From Kalmanozyma brasiliensis GHG001 (Eukaryota; Basidiomycota; Ustilaginomycetes; Ustilaginales): a stretch of 64,000 nt of DNA. Location of the stretch: positions 806,001-870,000 of the forward strand of contig NW_015961988.1 in the NCBI RefSeq assembly GCF_000497045.1, read 5' to 3'. The position numbers were made by a program, and so were the translations under genes. Under the pieces are notes generated by a model, which saw nothing but the letters and a program-made list of their open reading frames with translations, ran no database searches and had not been told where the DNA came from. Position 1 is the first letter of the stretch; every line of letters begins with the position of its first letter. Below, piece by piece: positions 54,387-64,000 of the stretch.

Positions 54387-57266
54387 ATGATCGCGGAGCT
54401 GCTGGCTATGCTGGCCGGCCATCCGAGCAGCCTGTTCGCTTCTTCATCGACCTCAGCTTCTGGCACTTTCAAAGTCAGAGACAACCTCACCTTCCTCCAT
54501 CCTTCTGAGGTCGAGATCCTCAATCATCTCGCAACCTTCTATACCCGATACAACCGCATCAGATCGTTTGCAGAGAGCCAGATCGAGGCTGCTCGACAGC
54601 GGGCAATTCGCTCGGCCCTGCGTGCCAATTCCCTTGCCAGCCGCAGCGCCCCCGGTGCCAAGGAAGCGCAGACGGAGCTCGAACAGCAGCCGACCCTTCA
54701 CCTCGTGCCCCTGTGTTCTACGCTGCTTTCGATCTTGGCAGACTATCATGCGCTGGTGCTGCAAACCGAGCGATTGGTGCTGGACGAAGACGTCGAGCTC
54801 GTGGCTAGGACCGGGTTCGTCAGTTTGGCGAATCTCAGAGCTCGCCTCGCGCCATGGGATGCGCCACTAACTGCACTCGACGATCTTGTGACGCTATTGA
54901 TACGAGGGCCAAACAAGGGCAGAGATGTGCCATTCGCAAAGGAGCCTGGCGCCCAAACCGCCCCTCAACAAGGTCAGGATGGACCAGAGACGGTGATCTT
55001 CCCAGCAGCCTGGACAGGAGGACTGCTGATCGACCTGCTCAGCTTGAAGGCGTCCACTGGCGTGGAGCGCGTCGCTTCGCACATGGCCCGATTGCGCAGT
55101 GCAGTAGAGAACAGCTGGATGCAGCACCTCATCGCCTGGGTATGCAGGGGCGAGATCCACCGTCCAGGCGGTATCGCCGATCCGCACGCCTCCAAACGCA
55201 CGCTGATCTCTCGAGACCAACTCGTTCATTGGATCGACGCAACCGACGCTGACGCGCACAACGATCACCTCGCTGCTGCTGCTGCCAACGGGGACGGACT
55301 GGCTGACTGGGCCGCCTCTTCCGGCAACACGTGGGCGTTCCGATCCGACGCACTGCCCACCTCGATCTCTGACTCGACTGCCGATTCCATCCTCTACGTC
55401 GGCCGGGCACTCTACACTATTCGCTACGCCAGCGCGTCCACGACCCATCTTCAGGACACCCCAAATCGCCCTACTCGACTTTCGGGCCCGCCAGACACCG
55501 TCATCCAGCTGCACGAATCAGCCCTGAGCAGGTCAGACGTCCGACCAAGTCGCCCTTCTGATCTCGATCGAGCGATCCAGTCGCTCCGCAACGACGTGTC
55601 CGAGTGGATCTTCCGCAACGTGCTGACCACCTCGGTCGTTCACTCCTCGCTACAGTGCCTAGGCGACTACTTCCTCCATCGCAATGGCCCCTACATCCTC
55701 TCGTTGCTGGATGAAGTCGAAACCATGCGCAAGAACAAGCTCTACCGCGCTCGCTCCGCCGCAGCGAGCGTGATTCGCTCTAGCGACCTGGAGCTCTCCC
55801 TGCGACGCGCAACCGTCGGTACGTGGGCCGAAGACGATCCTTCTCTGCAACGACTGCGCTTCGCCCTACCCAAAGGCGGCTATCGACCGAGCCTGACCGG
55901 TGCGCGGACAGCCAAAGTCAGAGGCACCGCTGCCATCAATCCCGACACTACGTCTGCCGGTCCGACGAGCCTGCAAACCACGCGATTCGACGACTTCCTC
56001 ATCGGCGTCCCCGCGCAGCTCCACTACACCGCCGTGTTCCCACTCGACCTCTTCTTGTCGGCGTCCGACCTGGCCGCCTACTCGCGCATCTTTTCGTATC
56101 TGATTGCGATCAAAAAGGTGCATGCGCGCGCGCTCGACTGCTGGGTCGCGCTATCGAAGAACCAACGTGGACGGCGTAAGTTCACGGGCACGGGCGAAGG
56201 CGGTGTCGATGCGCGGGAGGAGAAGCAGCGCGCACGATTGTTGCGGGCCAGTCTCGGGGTGGTGCGCAGCATGAAGTGGTTCTTGGATACGTTGTTGGGG
56301 CATTTTCAGACGGATATTGTGGATGCGCAGTTTGGGACGTTGATGGAGCGCATGGGTGGGAATGGCGTGGGGAACGAGATGGTCAAAGGAGGGGTGGTGA
56401 GGACGAGGAAGGATTCAGAGCACGTGAGCAGCTCACCGTTGGGATCCATGGCCGCGTTAAGCGAGGCGTACGGGGAGGAAGGGCGACCTCGGGTTGTCAG
56501 CGGTGCTTCATCGCGGGTTCCCACCGTCGTCGGTCTCGGTGGCAGCCGGTCGCATCGCCGACTAGCATTCCCCGTCTCTGGCCCCGCATCGCATGCGCCT
56601 GCCCCTGCGTCCGTCGCAGGCCGAGCCGGTCGACGCTTCGTCTCCTCATCCACGCGCCCCGAATCCATCCTCGATGGCGCCGACACCATCCGCCACGACA
56701 CCCCGGACGACGAACCAGACGCAGACGCAGTACTCAATTTTGCCTCGCTGCGCACGTCGCACACGGCCTTCTTGGCGTACGTGCAGGACGGTCTGCTGCT
56801 CTCCAGCCCCGTCGCATCGAGCATGGTGCGGAGCATCTTGGACATCGCCGACCGCTTTGCGGGGACCGTCGAGCGGTGGGGTGGGGACGTTCTGCCTCCA
56901 CTGCTCACTACTGGCGCCACACCGGCCGAGATCAGTGCTGCGATCGCCGACCGCCAAGCCACCGTCGACGCAGCGAGGGCGGAGATGGATAAGGAGCTCG
57001 TAGGTTTCTTTCGACTGCTCAGCTCGTCTACCACTTCGACTGGCTATGTTGGTGCAGGAGCGGCGGACGAGAGCGGACTGGGGAGCATGAGCGTCTCAGT
57101 CGCCCAAATGAACCTCTCGAGAGACACAAAGGAAGGCGGCGGGAGCTCGGCAAGGAAGCATCTGGAACAACTGCTGCTGAGACTGGATTACAGTGGGTTC
57201 TTTGCTGAGGTGCTGCAGCGCGAGAGGGCCGGGTTGAAGGTTCGATTGGATGATGCGCTGGGGTGA
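54387..57266 (+). CDS. Gamma-tubulin complex component 4 (GCP4)
   Basis: 959 residues. The N-terminus M-I-A-E-L-L-A-M-L-A-G-H-P and the following F-L-H-P-S-E are characteristic of GCP4 and not of Spc97 or Spc98. The Spc97/Spc98 core continues through S-L-R-N-D-V-S-E-W-I-F, L-G-D-Y-F-L-H-R-N-G-P-Y, and V-P-A-Q-L-H-Y-T-A-V-F-P-L-D, ending in L-D-Y-S-G-F-F. A Ser/Gly/Arg-rich insert of about 150 residues (around 660-800) is poorly conserved. GCP4 is a minor gamma-tubulin ring complex subunit that, with GCP5/6, helps nucleate microtubules; budding yeast lacks it, filamentous fungi and basidiomycetes keep it. Confidence 0.85.
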   Translation: MIAELLAMLAGHPSSLFASSSTSASGTFKVRDNLTFLHPSEVEILNHLATFYTRYNRIRSFAESQIEAARQRAIRSALRANSLASRSAPGAKEAQTELEQQPTLHLVPLCSTLLSILADYHALVLQTERLVLDEDVELVARTGFVSLANLRARLAPWDAPLTALDDLVTLLIRGPNKGRDVPFAKEPGAQTAPQQGQDGPETVIFPAAWTGGLLIDLLSLKASTGVERVASHMARLRSAVENSWMQHLIAWVCRGEIHRPGGIADPHASKRTLISRDQLVHWIDATDADAHNDHLAAAAANGDGLADWAASSGNTWAFRSDALPTSISDSTADSILYVGRALYTIRYASASTTHLQDTPNRPTRLSGPPDTVIQLHESALSRSDVRPSRPSDLDRAIQSLRNDVSEWIFRNVLTTSVVHSSLQCLGDYFLHRNGPYILSLLDEVETMRKNKLYRARSAAASVIRSSDLELSLRRATVGTWAEDDPSLQRLRFALPKGGYRPSLTGARTAKVRGTAAINPDTTSAGPTSLQTTRFDDFLIGVPAQLHYTAVFPLDLFLSASDLAAYSRIFSYLIAIKKVHARALDCWVALSKNQRGRRKFTGTGEGGVDAREEKQRARLLRASLGVVRSMKWFLDTLLGHFQTDIVDAQFGTLMERMGGNGVGNEMVKGGVVRTRKDSEHVSSSPLGSMAALSEAYGEEGRPRVVSGASSRVPTVVGLGGSRSHRRLAFPVSGPASHAPAPASVAGRAGRRFVSSSTRPESILDGADTIRHDTPDDEPDADAVLNFASLRTSHTAFLAYVQDGLLLSSPVASSMVRSILDIADRFAGTVERWGGDVLPPLLTTGATPAEISAAIADRQATVDAARAEMDKELVGFFRLLSSSTTSTGYVGAGAADESGLGSMSVSVAQMNLSRDTKEGGGSSARKHLEQLLLRLDYSGFFAEVLQRERAGLKVRLDDALG

Positions 57267-57404
57267 AGCCCCGCTTGCAATCCCATTTTGATACGCTCTC
57301 AAGATGGGCTCGTCTCGACGATGGTGTGCGGCGTTGAGTTGCCTGCGATGATCGTGTGCGAATTGCTTGTTGTAAGAATACATTGCGATGACAGGAGTGT
57401 GAGA

Positions 57405-60400
57405 TCAGCCCGTCTTTCCCTTGACCCCTTTCTTCCCGCTCCCTCCGATCGTCATCCCATTAGCAAACGCCGTCTGAACCTGTCTAACGAGCGCCCAGAT
57501 CCACACGACCCCCACGAGCGGTGTGACCAGCAGCACGTTCAAAACGGGGTATATATCCGGATATCTTGCCCACACCTTCGCCTGCAATCCGGGCGCCAAC
57601 CTTGGCAGACCGTACTCGAGCGTGTGCAGTGCTACGATGGCTATGTAGCTAAGCGTGCTGATTCTTCTAAAGAAGCTCGCGTCTTTCCTAAACATCGCTC
57701 TGACACTAGTCAATGGGTTGAAGGGCACACCCAGGTTGCCGATGAGCCAATTCCATCCTAGTGTCAGTATAGCGTACTGCAGAGCCTGCCCGTCCTTGCG
57801 GAGAAGCGGGAAGAGCGAGAAGGTGGCAACGTTGTTGAACCACACGCACCACTGCCAATCGCGCGCTGCGGTGATGTTGCCACCCCAGGTATCGCCTTTT
57901 GCCCCGAGGAGGAGGGTCATAGGGAGAAGAGGCAGGAGGATCGACTTTTCGTGTGTTTGAAAGCCGAATAGGAAGAACGAGGTGGAGACGCTTAGCAGGC
58001 CGTATGGGAGCATCTGGGCGGCTGGGGAGGGGAGGGTGGATGCGACCGCTCGGGCGGGTGTTGCTTGTGCAGGGTAATCCGAGTCGTGCGATGTGGCGAG
58101 GGGCCCGACGTGGCTAACGCGACCACTGATCGATCTTGACACGGAACCGGCGAGGAGCGATTCGATTTCGGACCTCGCTCGGCCACCAGCAACTGATCCG
58201 ACGACAGACGGGGAGCGGTGGCTGCGTCGAGAACTCGAATCCTTGACACTGCCCGCAACACTCGAGCTGACAGCCACCGGCGTTTCGGACGCAACCATCA
58301 TCTCCATCCGCGCCGTCTGGCTCGCTGCCCAGAACAGCAGCACGCACGCCGGCAAGATCGCCACCAGCGTCACGACCAGACTCAACCGCGCCAACGCCGT
58401 CGCCGCCATCACGTTCTTCAACTTCCACCGCGCCGGCAGCGGCAGCACCGACGCAAAACACCACACGTTGGCCACTTTATCCTCGAACAGGCCCCTGGCA
58501 AGTGGGAAGATGCGGTGGATGACCTGTGCGATCTGCTCCAGACTCGTCAGCCACGGGCTGAAGACCACGCCAAAGGTGACGATAACGGCGACGGCGAGGC
58601 CGATGAACAGCGTCAGCCCGCGCTCTGGGTCGACACGGGCGAGCCCGACACAGCGACCAAGCATGACGGCGAATACAGCCGGCGCATAGTACAGCGCCAT
58701 TTGCTTGAATGACAGGCTGAGGCAGAACAGGACGGCGGCGGCGATGTATTCGTAGCTGAGGCGGCGCGAGAGGTCGGCGACCGCCTGGCTGCGACCCCGT
58801 GCCGCCGCAGCGGAGTCTGGGTTGGGCAGCGTGGTGTGCAGCAGCGCGAAGCACGCCGCACTGAAGCCGAGCATGATGCTGTTGTACTGGAAGTGACCGT
58901 GGTCGATGAGGATGAGCGCGGGTTGGAGGAGGATGGAGAACAGCGCGATGGCTTGCGTGCGCCGACCGCGGCCCTCGAGCTTGCGCGTTACGAACAGGAT
59001 TATTGCAGGGAGATAAATGAGAAGGTCGCCGACAATCACTGTAGCGCGCATGAAGGTCGAGGTCGCTGCATCCTCATTGCCTCGCGACGTCGCGAATGCG
59101 AAGCCAGGGGCGACAGCGGGAAAGAGCCGGCTAGCGTAGCCGCAAGCCAAGCTGACCCAAGCGGTAAGCGGCGGATAGTCGAGTCCCCAGTACTGCAGAT
59201 CGTAGAAATACCAGCGCGAGGTCGGAAGATGCAGGGTGAGCTCGATCCAGTGACGTTGCGCTTCAAAGTCGCCATGCATGGGTTGCACACCTCGACCGCT
59301 CCAATCGCCCCTGCCTACGATCCAGCGGACCAAGAAGGACGTAAGCAGAACTATGGGTGCGATGGTCGCTTTGAGTTGTTCTTTGGCCAGCCAGCGGATG
59401 AAGCGGCGCATTGGCGTCTCCGCTTGCGAGCCGAGCCCGGACAGGGCGTACAGATCGCGCAATGCCAGCGGAGGCTGTGGACTCTTCGTCGATCCTGCCG
59501 CGATACCTCGATGCGAGGGCTCGTCCTTGTCTGGCGAAAACAAGCCGGCAAGAGAAGTCTCGGTGTTCTTCCTCCTGCGGCGACCGCTTTTGGAGGCGAC
59601 GGATTCTGCTGTGAACGTCGGAGGAATGGATGGCAGCGGTGGCGGAGGACCGTCCATCGAGACCGGGCGAGAACTGCTTTTTACTGAGCTCTTGCGTCGT
59701 CGGCGTGGTACGAGATCACCTTGGTCAGCGGGACTGATGCCGCGATCTGGCAAGGCAGCAGATGGAGTGGCGGAAGCGGTAGAGGCCGACTGAGAGCCCG
59801 ACTTGGCTCGCCACTCCTCGATCGTGTCGATGGATCGAGCGCCTGCCTCTCTACTTAGCTCCATGGATGCGGCAAAGGCTGGATGATCTGGTGAAAGGGA
59901 AGCGAAGCCACTTCCATCTCTGCGTGTAGACGTGCCGCTAGCCTTCCTGCGACTGCGAGGAGATTCTGGACCCGCACTCAAGACGCCTGCGCTAAGACCC
60001 GAGGTAGATCCGCCCTGATGGCGTCGTCGACGAGTGCCAGCTTCACTCAAAGCTCCCGCCCTTGTCCTCTCTGGTCGGTCAAATGTTGGTAGGGCTCCTA
60101 GACTGGGCGAGGACTTGAGCGCCGCAGGTGCCTGTGAGGTCCGAAGCCAATCATCTAGATCGAATCCGGATGGACGAGAAGCGACTGCGTTGGACGGATG
60201 GCGCTGCCGAGAGTACTGAGCGTCTGGCTGTGGTGGTCGTGGTGCAAGTGCATCGAGATGAGGTGCAAGGTGCCGCGATTGTGGGGCAGCACCGGAGTGG
60301 TTGCTTGGTGGATAAGCGGGTCTTCCCTGCTTAGTGGGAACACTTTGTCGGAGCTGTGCTAGGCCACTGTTGCTGCCGCCGTATGTGCTGTAACGCGGGT

Positions 60401-61013
60401 TGTTGGCGAATAGGGGGGCTGGCAGCACACTGCTACCGAAGGAAGAGTAAGAATCTTTGCGCGCTCTCCTGCGCTTCGACTGACCGAGCAGCAGACCTAT
60501 GGACTCGTCGTCGTCTTCCTCTGCTGTTACGGCCGGCTGCGGCTTCGCTACAGGTCGAGAGGTTGAAGGCGAGGGTTCCCTCTGCTGTTCCTGCCATAGC
60601 GTGGTTGATGAAGCGTAGGCGGCTGTAAGATTGGCTTTGTGAGCGGGCTCGATACCCGTGAGTGTGCGTGAAGAGGAAGAAGGCTTCAACGACGCCGGCG
60701 TGACCAAGCTAGGGGAGCGCGGAAGAGAGGCATCGCCTCTGGAAGCCGAACGGCTATGCAGACGCGAGGAGCTGGAATGAGATGGATGAATAGGGATGCC
60801 AAACTGGTCGAGCTCGTCGGAGCGCGCAGGGGCGCTGTTCAATTTGCTCTGATCCTTGATCCACTTGGCGGTCGGATGCGGTGACGAAGACTCGTCGGGA
60901 GCTGTCTCGTGGTCGTCGTGGGCGAGCGAAGGAAAGAGCTTCTCGGGCCTCTCCTGACACGAGCTGAATCCGTTCGACATGGCACGAGGTTGCGTCGGGA
61001 CGAGCTTCAGCAA
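57405..61013 (-). CDS. ALG6: ALG6 glucosyltransferase with long N-terminal extension
   Basis: 1,202 residues. The C-terminal 640 residues are the ALG6/ALG8-type multi-pass membrane enzyme, with W-Y-F-Y-D-L-Q-Y-W-G-L-D-Y-P-P-L-T at about 595-611. It transfers the first glucose from Dol-P-Glc to Man9GlcNAc2-PP-dolichol in the ER. The Y-W-G-L-D-Y-P-P-L-T-A sequence favours ALG6 over ALG8. The first about 540 residues are Ser/Arg/Pro-rich, without domain, and probably face the cytosol; yeast Alg6 lacks this. A second disordered insert (about 905-985) lies inside the membrane domain between helices. Confidence 0.85.
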   Translation of the reverse strand: MLKLVPTQPRAMSNGFSSCQERPEKLFPSLAHDDHETAPDESSSPHPTAKWIKDQSKLNSAPARSDELDQFGIPIHPSHSSSSRLHSRSASRGDASLPRSPSLVTPASLKPSSSSRTLTGIEPAHKANLTAAYASSTTLWQEQQREPSPSTSRPVAKPQPAVTAEEDDDESIGLLLGQSKRRRARKDSYSSFGSSVLPAPLFANNPRYSTYGGSNSGLAQLRQSVPTKQGRPAYPPSNHSGAAPQSRHLAPHLDALAPRPPQPDAQYSRQRHPSNAVASRPSGFDLDDWLRTSQAPAALKSSPSLGALPTFDRPERTRAGALSEAGTRRRRHQGGSTSGLSAGVLSAGPESPRSRRKASGTSTRRDGSGFASLSPDHPAFAASMELSREAGARSIDTIEEWRAKSGSQSASTASATPSAALPDRGISPADQGDLVPRRRRKSSVKSSSRPVSMDGPPPPLPSIPPTFTAESVASKSGRRRRKNTETSLAGLFSPDKDEPSHRGIAAGSTKSPQPPLALRDLYALSGLGSQAETPMRRFIRWLAKEQLKATIAPIVLLTSFLVRWIVGRGDWSGRGVQPMHGDFEAQRHWIELTLHLPTSRWYFYDLQYWGLDYPPLTAWVSLACGYASRLFPAVAPGFAFATSRGNEDAATSTFMRATVIVGDLLIYLPAIILFVTRKLEGRGRRTQAIALFSILLQPALILIDHGHFQYNSIMLGFSAACFALLHTTLPNPDSAAAARGRSQAVADLSRRLSYEYIAAAVLFCLSLSFKQMALYYAPAVFAVMLGRCVGLARVDPERGLTLFIGLAVAVIVTFGVVFSPWLTSLEQIAQVIHRIFPLARGLFEDKVANVWCFASVLPLPARWKLKNVMAATALARLSLVVTLVAILPACVLLFWAASQTARMEMMVASETPVAVSSSVAGSVKDSSSRRSHRSPSVVGSVAGGRARSEIESLLAGSVSRSISGRVSHVGPLATSHDSDYPAQATPARAVASTLPSPAAQMLPYGLLSVSTSFFLFGFQTHEKSILLPLLPMTLLLGAKGDTWGGNITAARDWQWCVWFNNVATFSLFPLLRKDGQALQYAILTLGWNWLIGNLGVPFNPLTSVRAMFRKDASFFRRISTLSYIAIVALHTLEYGLPRLAPGLQAKVWARYPDIYPVLNVLLVTPLVGVVWIWALVRQVQTAFANGMTIGGSGKKGVKGKTG

Positions 61014-61897
61014 AGAGGTCCAGCGTCCATCGGAAGGGAGGAGTCGCGATCAAGGCGATCCGGGAAGAGTGGTGTCAGACGATGATGATGATGACAGCGG
61101 TGGTGGGCGAGTGTTGGTTATGGGATCGAGATGGCTCAAGCGCAGCTGAGGTCTGGTTGAATTTGGCAGATCAGCGCTTGGATTGTTCGGTCCAACTCGG
61201 CAACAACAGCCGTCGAGTGACAGATGCATGAGCCCACTCAAGCACCAAGCACCCTTTGTCGCGTGTTTGCCTCTTCTGTTTGGCCTTCGCGACCGGTTCA
61301 GCTCGAGGTTGCGGGGCGACCTTTGGCCAATTTTCCGATGGATTCACGTTGTTACGCCGAGCGCATCTCAAAAGTTCGCTATTGTGAGCCCCGGTCGCGA
61401 TCTCACACAAAGCGGACAAAAACTTCGGATCCGTTAGAGGAACGCGCTCAAACAAAAATTCCCACGATGTGTCCGTGATTGAACTCAAAGAAAGCGGCCT
61501 GCAGGCTTCCTCGCTCGAGGAGATCAGCACCTAATATTCGATATTGACCGCTATTTAAAAACAGATCTGACTACAAATTCACTACTCGGGCCTTGCCAAA
61601 TCCAAGCGAAGAGAGTGAGCGGCCATTTTGCAGCAGCAGCGCCTGTATCCTTGATTCTGCGCTTGGCGAGCCTGTATGTTGGCACCTCGAAGAAGCTCTC
61701 CAGACAGGGTCGTTGGTCGGACTGCGCTACGAAGGCTAGTCAGCCAGCCAGTCGAAGTCCAGGCGCTTGCCCGTGAGGGAGCTGCAGACCCACGGTCAAC
61801 GTGAGCCAGCCAATGTCTGTGAGTGTGAGGTAGTCAACGCTCGACGCCGTCACCACCCTTTCCCTCCAGACCAACCGCACATACATACATAGTCAAG
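61014..61897. other. Divergent promoter region, ALG6 / RPL43
   Basis: 884 bp. The part just before the ATG is CA/AT-rich (ACATACATACAT), typical of ribosomal protein leaders. No coding segment recognised. Confidence 0.5.
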
Positions 61898-63224
61898 ATG
61901 GTAAGTGTCATCAGCAGCAACAACGGCAGCGGTAACATCGACGACAATCGCAGACTACATGCTTCGACATTCAGCACGCCACCGCATATCGCAGCAGCAC
62001 ACATACAACAACACAGCCAGCCGATGGACGCAAATGCAGGCAAAGATTCAGAGATGTTTCCAGGTAGACGAGTGCGTCCCTTTGCTACGCTAGCTGGACG
62101 TCGAGCACAGGAGTTGTCACACCACTCGAGACACCTTTGGACGGATCATAGTAGCGAAGTATAGAGAAAGGAGGAAACGACAAGGCGGTAGCATCTTCGA
62201 TGGAAGTACATCAGCGACTCGTCCATCGATGATGACGCCAGGCCGAAAGATCAAAGGGCAGACGACAGCATACATGTTGCAAGAAGACAAGCTCGGATAG
62301 CAAGACATGGAGATCGCAGATGACTGGCATGCGACGCTGGATGATGAAGCTGCATGCTGCTTCAACTCCTTCAGCCGCGCCTGTGACTACAGCGGTCGAC
62401 TTCGCCGACCTCATGCGACCCATCCACACCTCCAAGGCAATCCTGTCAGCATTCGTTCAACCTCATTGTCGTCGCCGTCCCACTGTTGCCCGTTTGTTGC
62501 ACCACCAACCTATCGCCAACCGCAATCCAACTGACACCCCGTCCCTCTTCGAAAACAACAGTCGAAGCGCACTGTCAAGGTCGGAATCACCGGAAAGTAC
62601 GGTACCCGTTACGGTGCCTCGCTGCGTCGACAGATCAAGAAGATCGAGATCTCGCAGCACTCCAAGTACACGTGCACCTTCTGCGGCAAGGACTCGGTCA
62701 AGCGCAAGGCTGTCGGCATCTGGGAGTGCCGCGCCTGCAAGAAGGTCATGGCCGGTGGCGCCTGGACTCTGTCCACCTCGGCTGCTGCCACTGTCCGATC
62801 GTGAGTATTCAGCATCAACCAGAGCATTTCGAGCGGAGGGGAGGAGAAGGAGGAGATTCGCAAAGGGTCGAACGAAGAGTTCGACGAACTATCAGGTTGC
62901 AGAACCTCAAATGGTTCTAACGGTGGAGGACTCGTGGACGACGACTCGGCAACGATGGACGAGAATCCCAGCAGAGGGACACGCTTCTCGATGCGATGAC
63001 CCGGAGGCTCACTTTTGGGTCCAATTCTATCAGTGGTACGACGGGAGGGGGATCACTCGGGAGGCAAGCGTTGCAGGACCAGAACCGCTGCCAGGCTCAT
63101 TTGTCCGACATACGCTCGACCTGCTCTCTCAACTTCTTCCATCCACGAACATACACTGACCTCGCTTCCTCCCTTTGCCGCTTACAGCACCATCCGACGT
63201 CTCCGTGAGCTCACCGAGGCCTAA
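61898..63224 (+). CDS. RPL43: 60S ribosomal protein eL43, three exons
   Basis: Exons: 61898-61900, 62562-62800, 63188-63224; 92 residues. Exon 1 is the ATG alone, followed by a 661-nt intron (GTAAGT, ...ACAACAG), and the second intron is 387 nt. The protein reads [19 protein letters not shown] and has the zinc-ribbon cysteines of eL43 (C-T-F-C-G ... C-R-A-C-K), ending R-R-L-R-E-L-T-E-A. The 92-residue length matches the family exactly. The long first intron suggests regulation through splicing, as in many ribosomal protein genes. Confidence 0.95.
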
Positions 63225-63944
63225 GCGTATTCACCTTCGCTCTTGTCTCTTCGCTCTCGTTTTCTCGGCTCTTTCACCACTGCGTCGTCAATCGCGTCGC
63301 TTTGTACATCACATGCACATCACACACACACACGCATTTACTGCAGCGTAGATCGATCTCTTCGTTGCGCCAAAATATCATCCCCCGACGCAAAATCTGT
63401 GCGGGGGTTATCTCACGTTTCTTGTCGTCTTGAGCGGTTTTCATGTGTGGAAGAGGGTGTGTATCCTTGAGATTGTGGGGGTGTGTCTGAACAATAGAAC
63501 CGGCACCTGCGATATGGTGAGGAGCGACTGCATCGGGCCGGTTTCGCCGATCGGACTGGCCTTTTCTCGACCCCCTTTTTTGGTCAGCCTTATCACGGGA
63601 AGAAACGCGGCAATCCACACACTCGTAGTTCGGCTAACAAGTGAGTTGCGGAAGGAAGTGTTCCGCCCGTTCTCAACAACAGCTTTGTGTGCACAAGAAG
63701 AGGTCGGTAAGGTGATAAGCAAGCGAGAGCGTGCTTGGCGGCATGGTTTCGGAGCGAGAGCTGCGGGTTCCGGCGGCGAGCGGGGCTGTATGAGAGAAAG
63801 GTTTGCATTGCCGTTGGGCCTTCTTCGTCCAGAAAGGTGCTTATCGTCCATCTCGGTTGTCGATGGTTCGTGCTTGGCGCTCGTCTCCACCGAACCTACT
63901 CCTGAGCGAGGGATCATATAAGACACAGCGCTAGCTGTCGAACA
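63225..63944. other. RPL43 3' region and promoter of the right-edge gene
   Basis: 720 bp. A CA repeat (CACACACACACACGC) lies near 63320 and a TATA-like ATCATATAAG near 63913. An open plus-strand frame of 163 codons (63430-63921) shows no domain and I do not call it. Confidence 0.45.
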
Positions 63945-64000
63945 ATGCCCAGACCATCACCCACATTCGGCTCGAACGATTCCAAGAAGCTAAAAGGAAA
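63945..64000 (+). CDS. Possible gene start, cut by the window edge
   Basis: ATG in good context (GAACAATGCC) at 63945 about 28 bp after a TATA-like ATATAAG, followed by 18 open codons (M-P-R-P-S-P-T-F-G ... K-K-L-K-G-K). Too short to identify. Confidence 0.3.
   Translation, partial: MPRPSPTFGSNDSKKLKG

Noticed and set aside
61901..63187. Box C/D snoRNA in the RPL43 introns
   Set aside because: GATGATGA-like box C sequences occur near 62226 and 62340 in intron 1 and a weaker one in intron 2, but the nearest CTGA is 160-200 nt away, too far for a canonical snoRNA, and no terminal stem was seen.
63430..63921. 163-codon plus-strand frame after RPL43
   Set aside because: Low-complexity, no domain, and ends just before a better promoter and start codon at 63945.
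1..64000. Transposable elements, integrated viruses or CRISPR arrays
   Set aside because: No transposase, reverse transcriptase, terminal repeats, viral protein or spaced repeat array was recognised; repeats are confined to the secreted-gene spacers.

Overview
The window looks like a chromosome segment of a smut fungus (Ustilaginales, Basidiomycota; Ustilago/Sporisorium type). The evidence is a compact genome with long, mostly intronless genes on both strands, codon use biased to C/G at third positions, short introns (about 65-100 nt) in small genes, basidiomycete-type housekeeping proteins (an AT-hook ORC2, a 2,326-residue Nup192, a GRAM-PH-GRAM sterol glucosyltransferase), and a tandem array of small secreted proteins without a recognisable family, typical of smut effector clusters. 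Names come from motif recognition in the translated sequence; no database search was run.

Layout. 1-10.7 kb: a 5'-truncated Rrn11-like gene, DRN1/CWF19L1, VMA21 (two exons, divergent from DRN1), ORC2, an Swt1-like PIN endoribonuclease and a small tail-anchored-type protein. 10.8-21.0 kb: seven minus-strand genes of one cysteine-free secreted protein family, separated by repeat-bearing spacers. I reconstructed their exons by hand: a long first exon with the signal peptide, one or two micro-exons (15-48 nt), and a last exon; every intron is phase 2. 21.5-31.1 kb: PEX5, a large secreted glycoprotein, a NASP/Sim3-type histone chaperone, a membrane-anchored nucleotide pyrophosphatase and a dienelactone-hydrolase-like protein. 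31.3-32.2 kb: a protein-kinase fragment followed by an eighth, plus-strand member of the secreted family. 32.6-49.0 kb: sterol glucosyltransferase (UGT51/ATG26), two intron-bearing tRNA-Asp(GTC) genes in inverted orientation flanking an RNF14/Itt1-type RBR ubiquitin ligase and POP5, then NUP192. 50.4-64 kb: a GH45 endoglucanase gene with an in-frame TAG just before its catalytic motif, a small unknown gene, an HSL-type alpha/beta hydrolase, GCP4, ALG6 with a very long N-terminus, RPL43 (start codon alone on exon 1), and the start of a possible gene at the right edge.

The housekeeping genes are unrelated in function. The coherent system is the secreted family: eight paralogues share a signal peptide, a W-x2-F-L ... 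I-I motif at the end of exon 1, frame-neutral micro-exons and, in six of them, an S-L-x-L-G-type C-terminus. Two members (137 and 140 aa) sit in a tandem duplication of roughly 1.7-1.8 kb that includes their promoters and spacers, so the array is still evolving by duplication, micro-exon change and exon fusion. It is a good candidate for an undescribed effector family, but secretion, plant induction and function are inferences.
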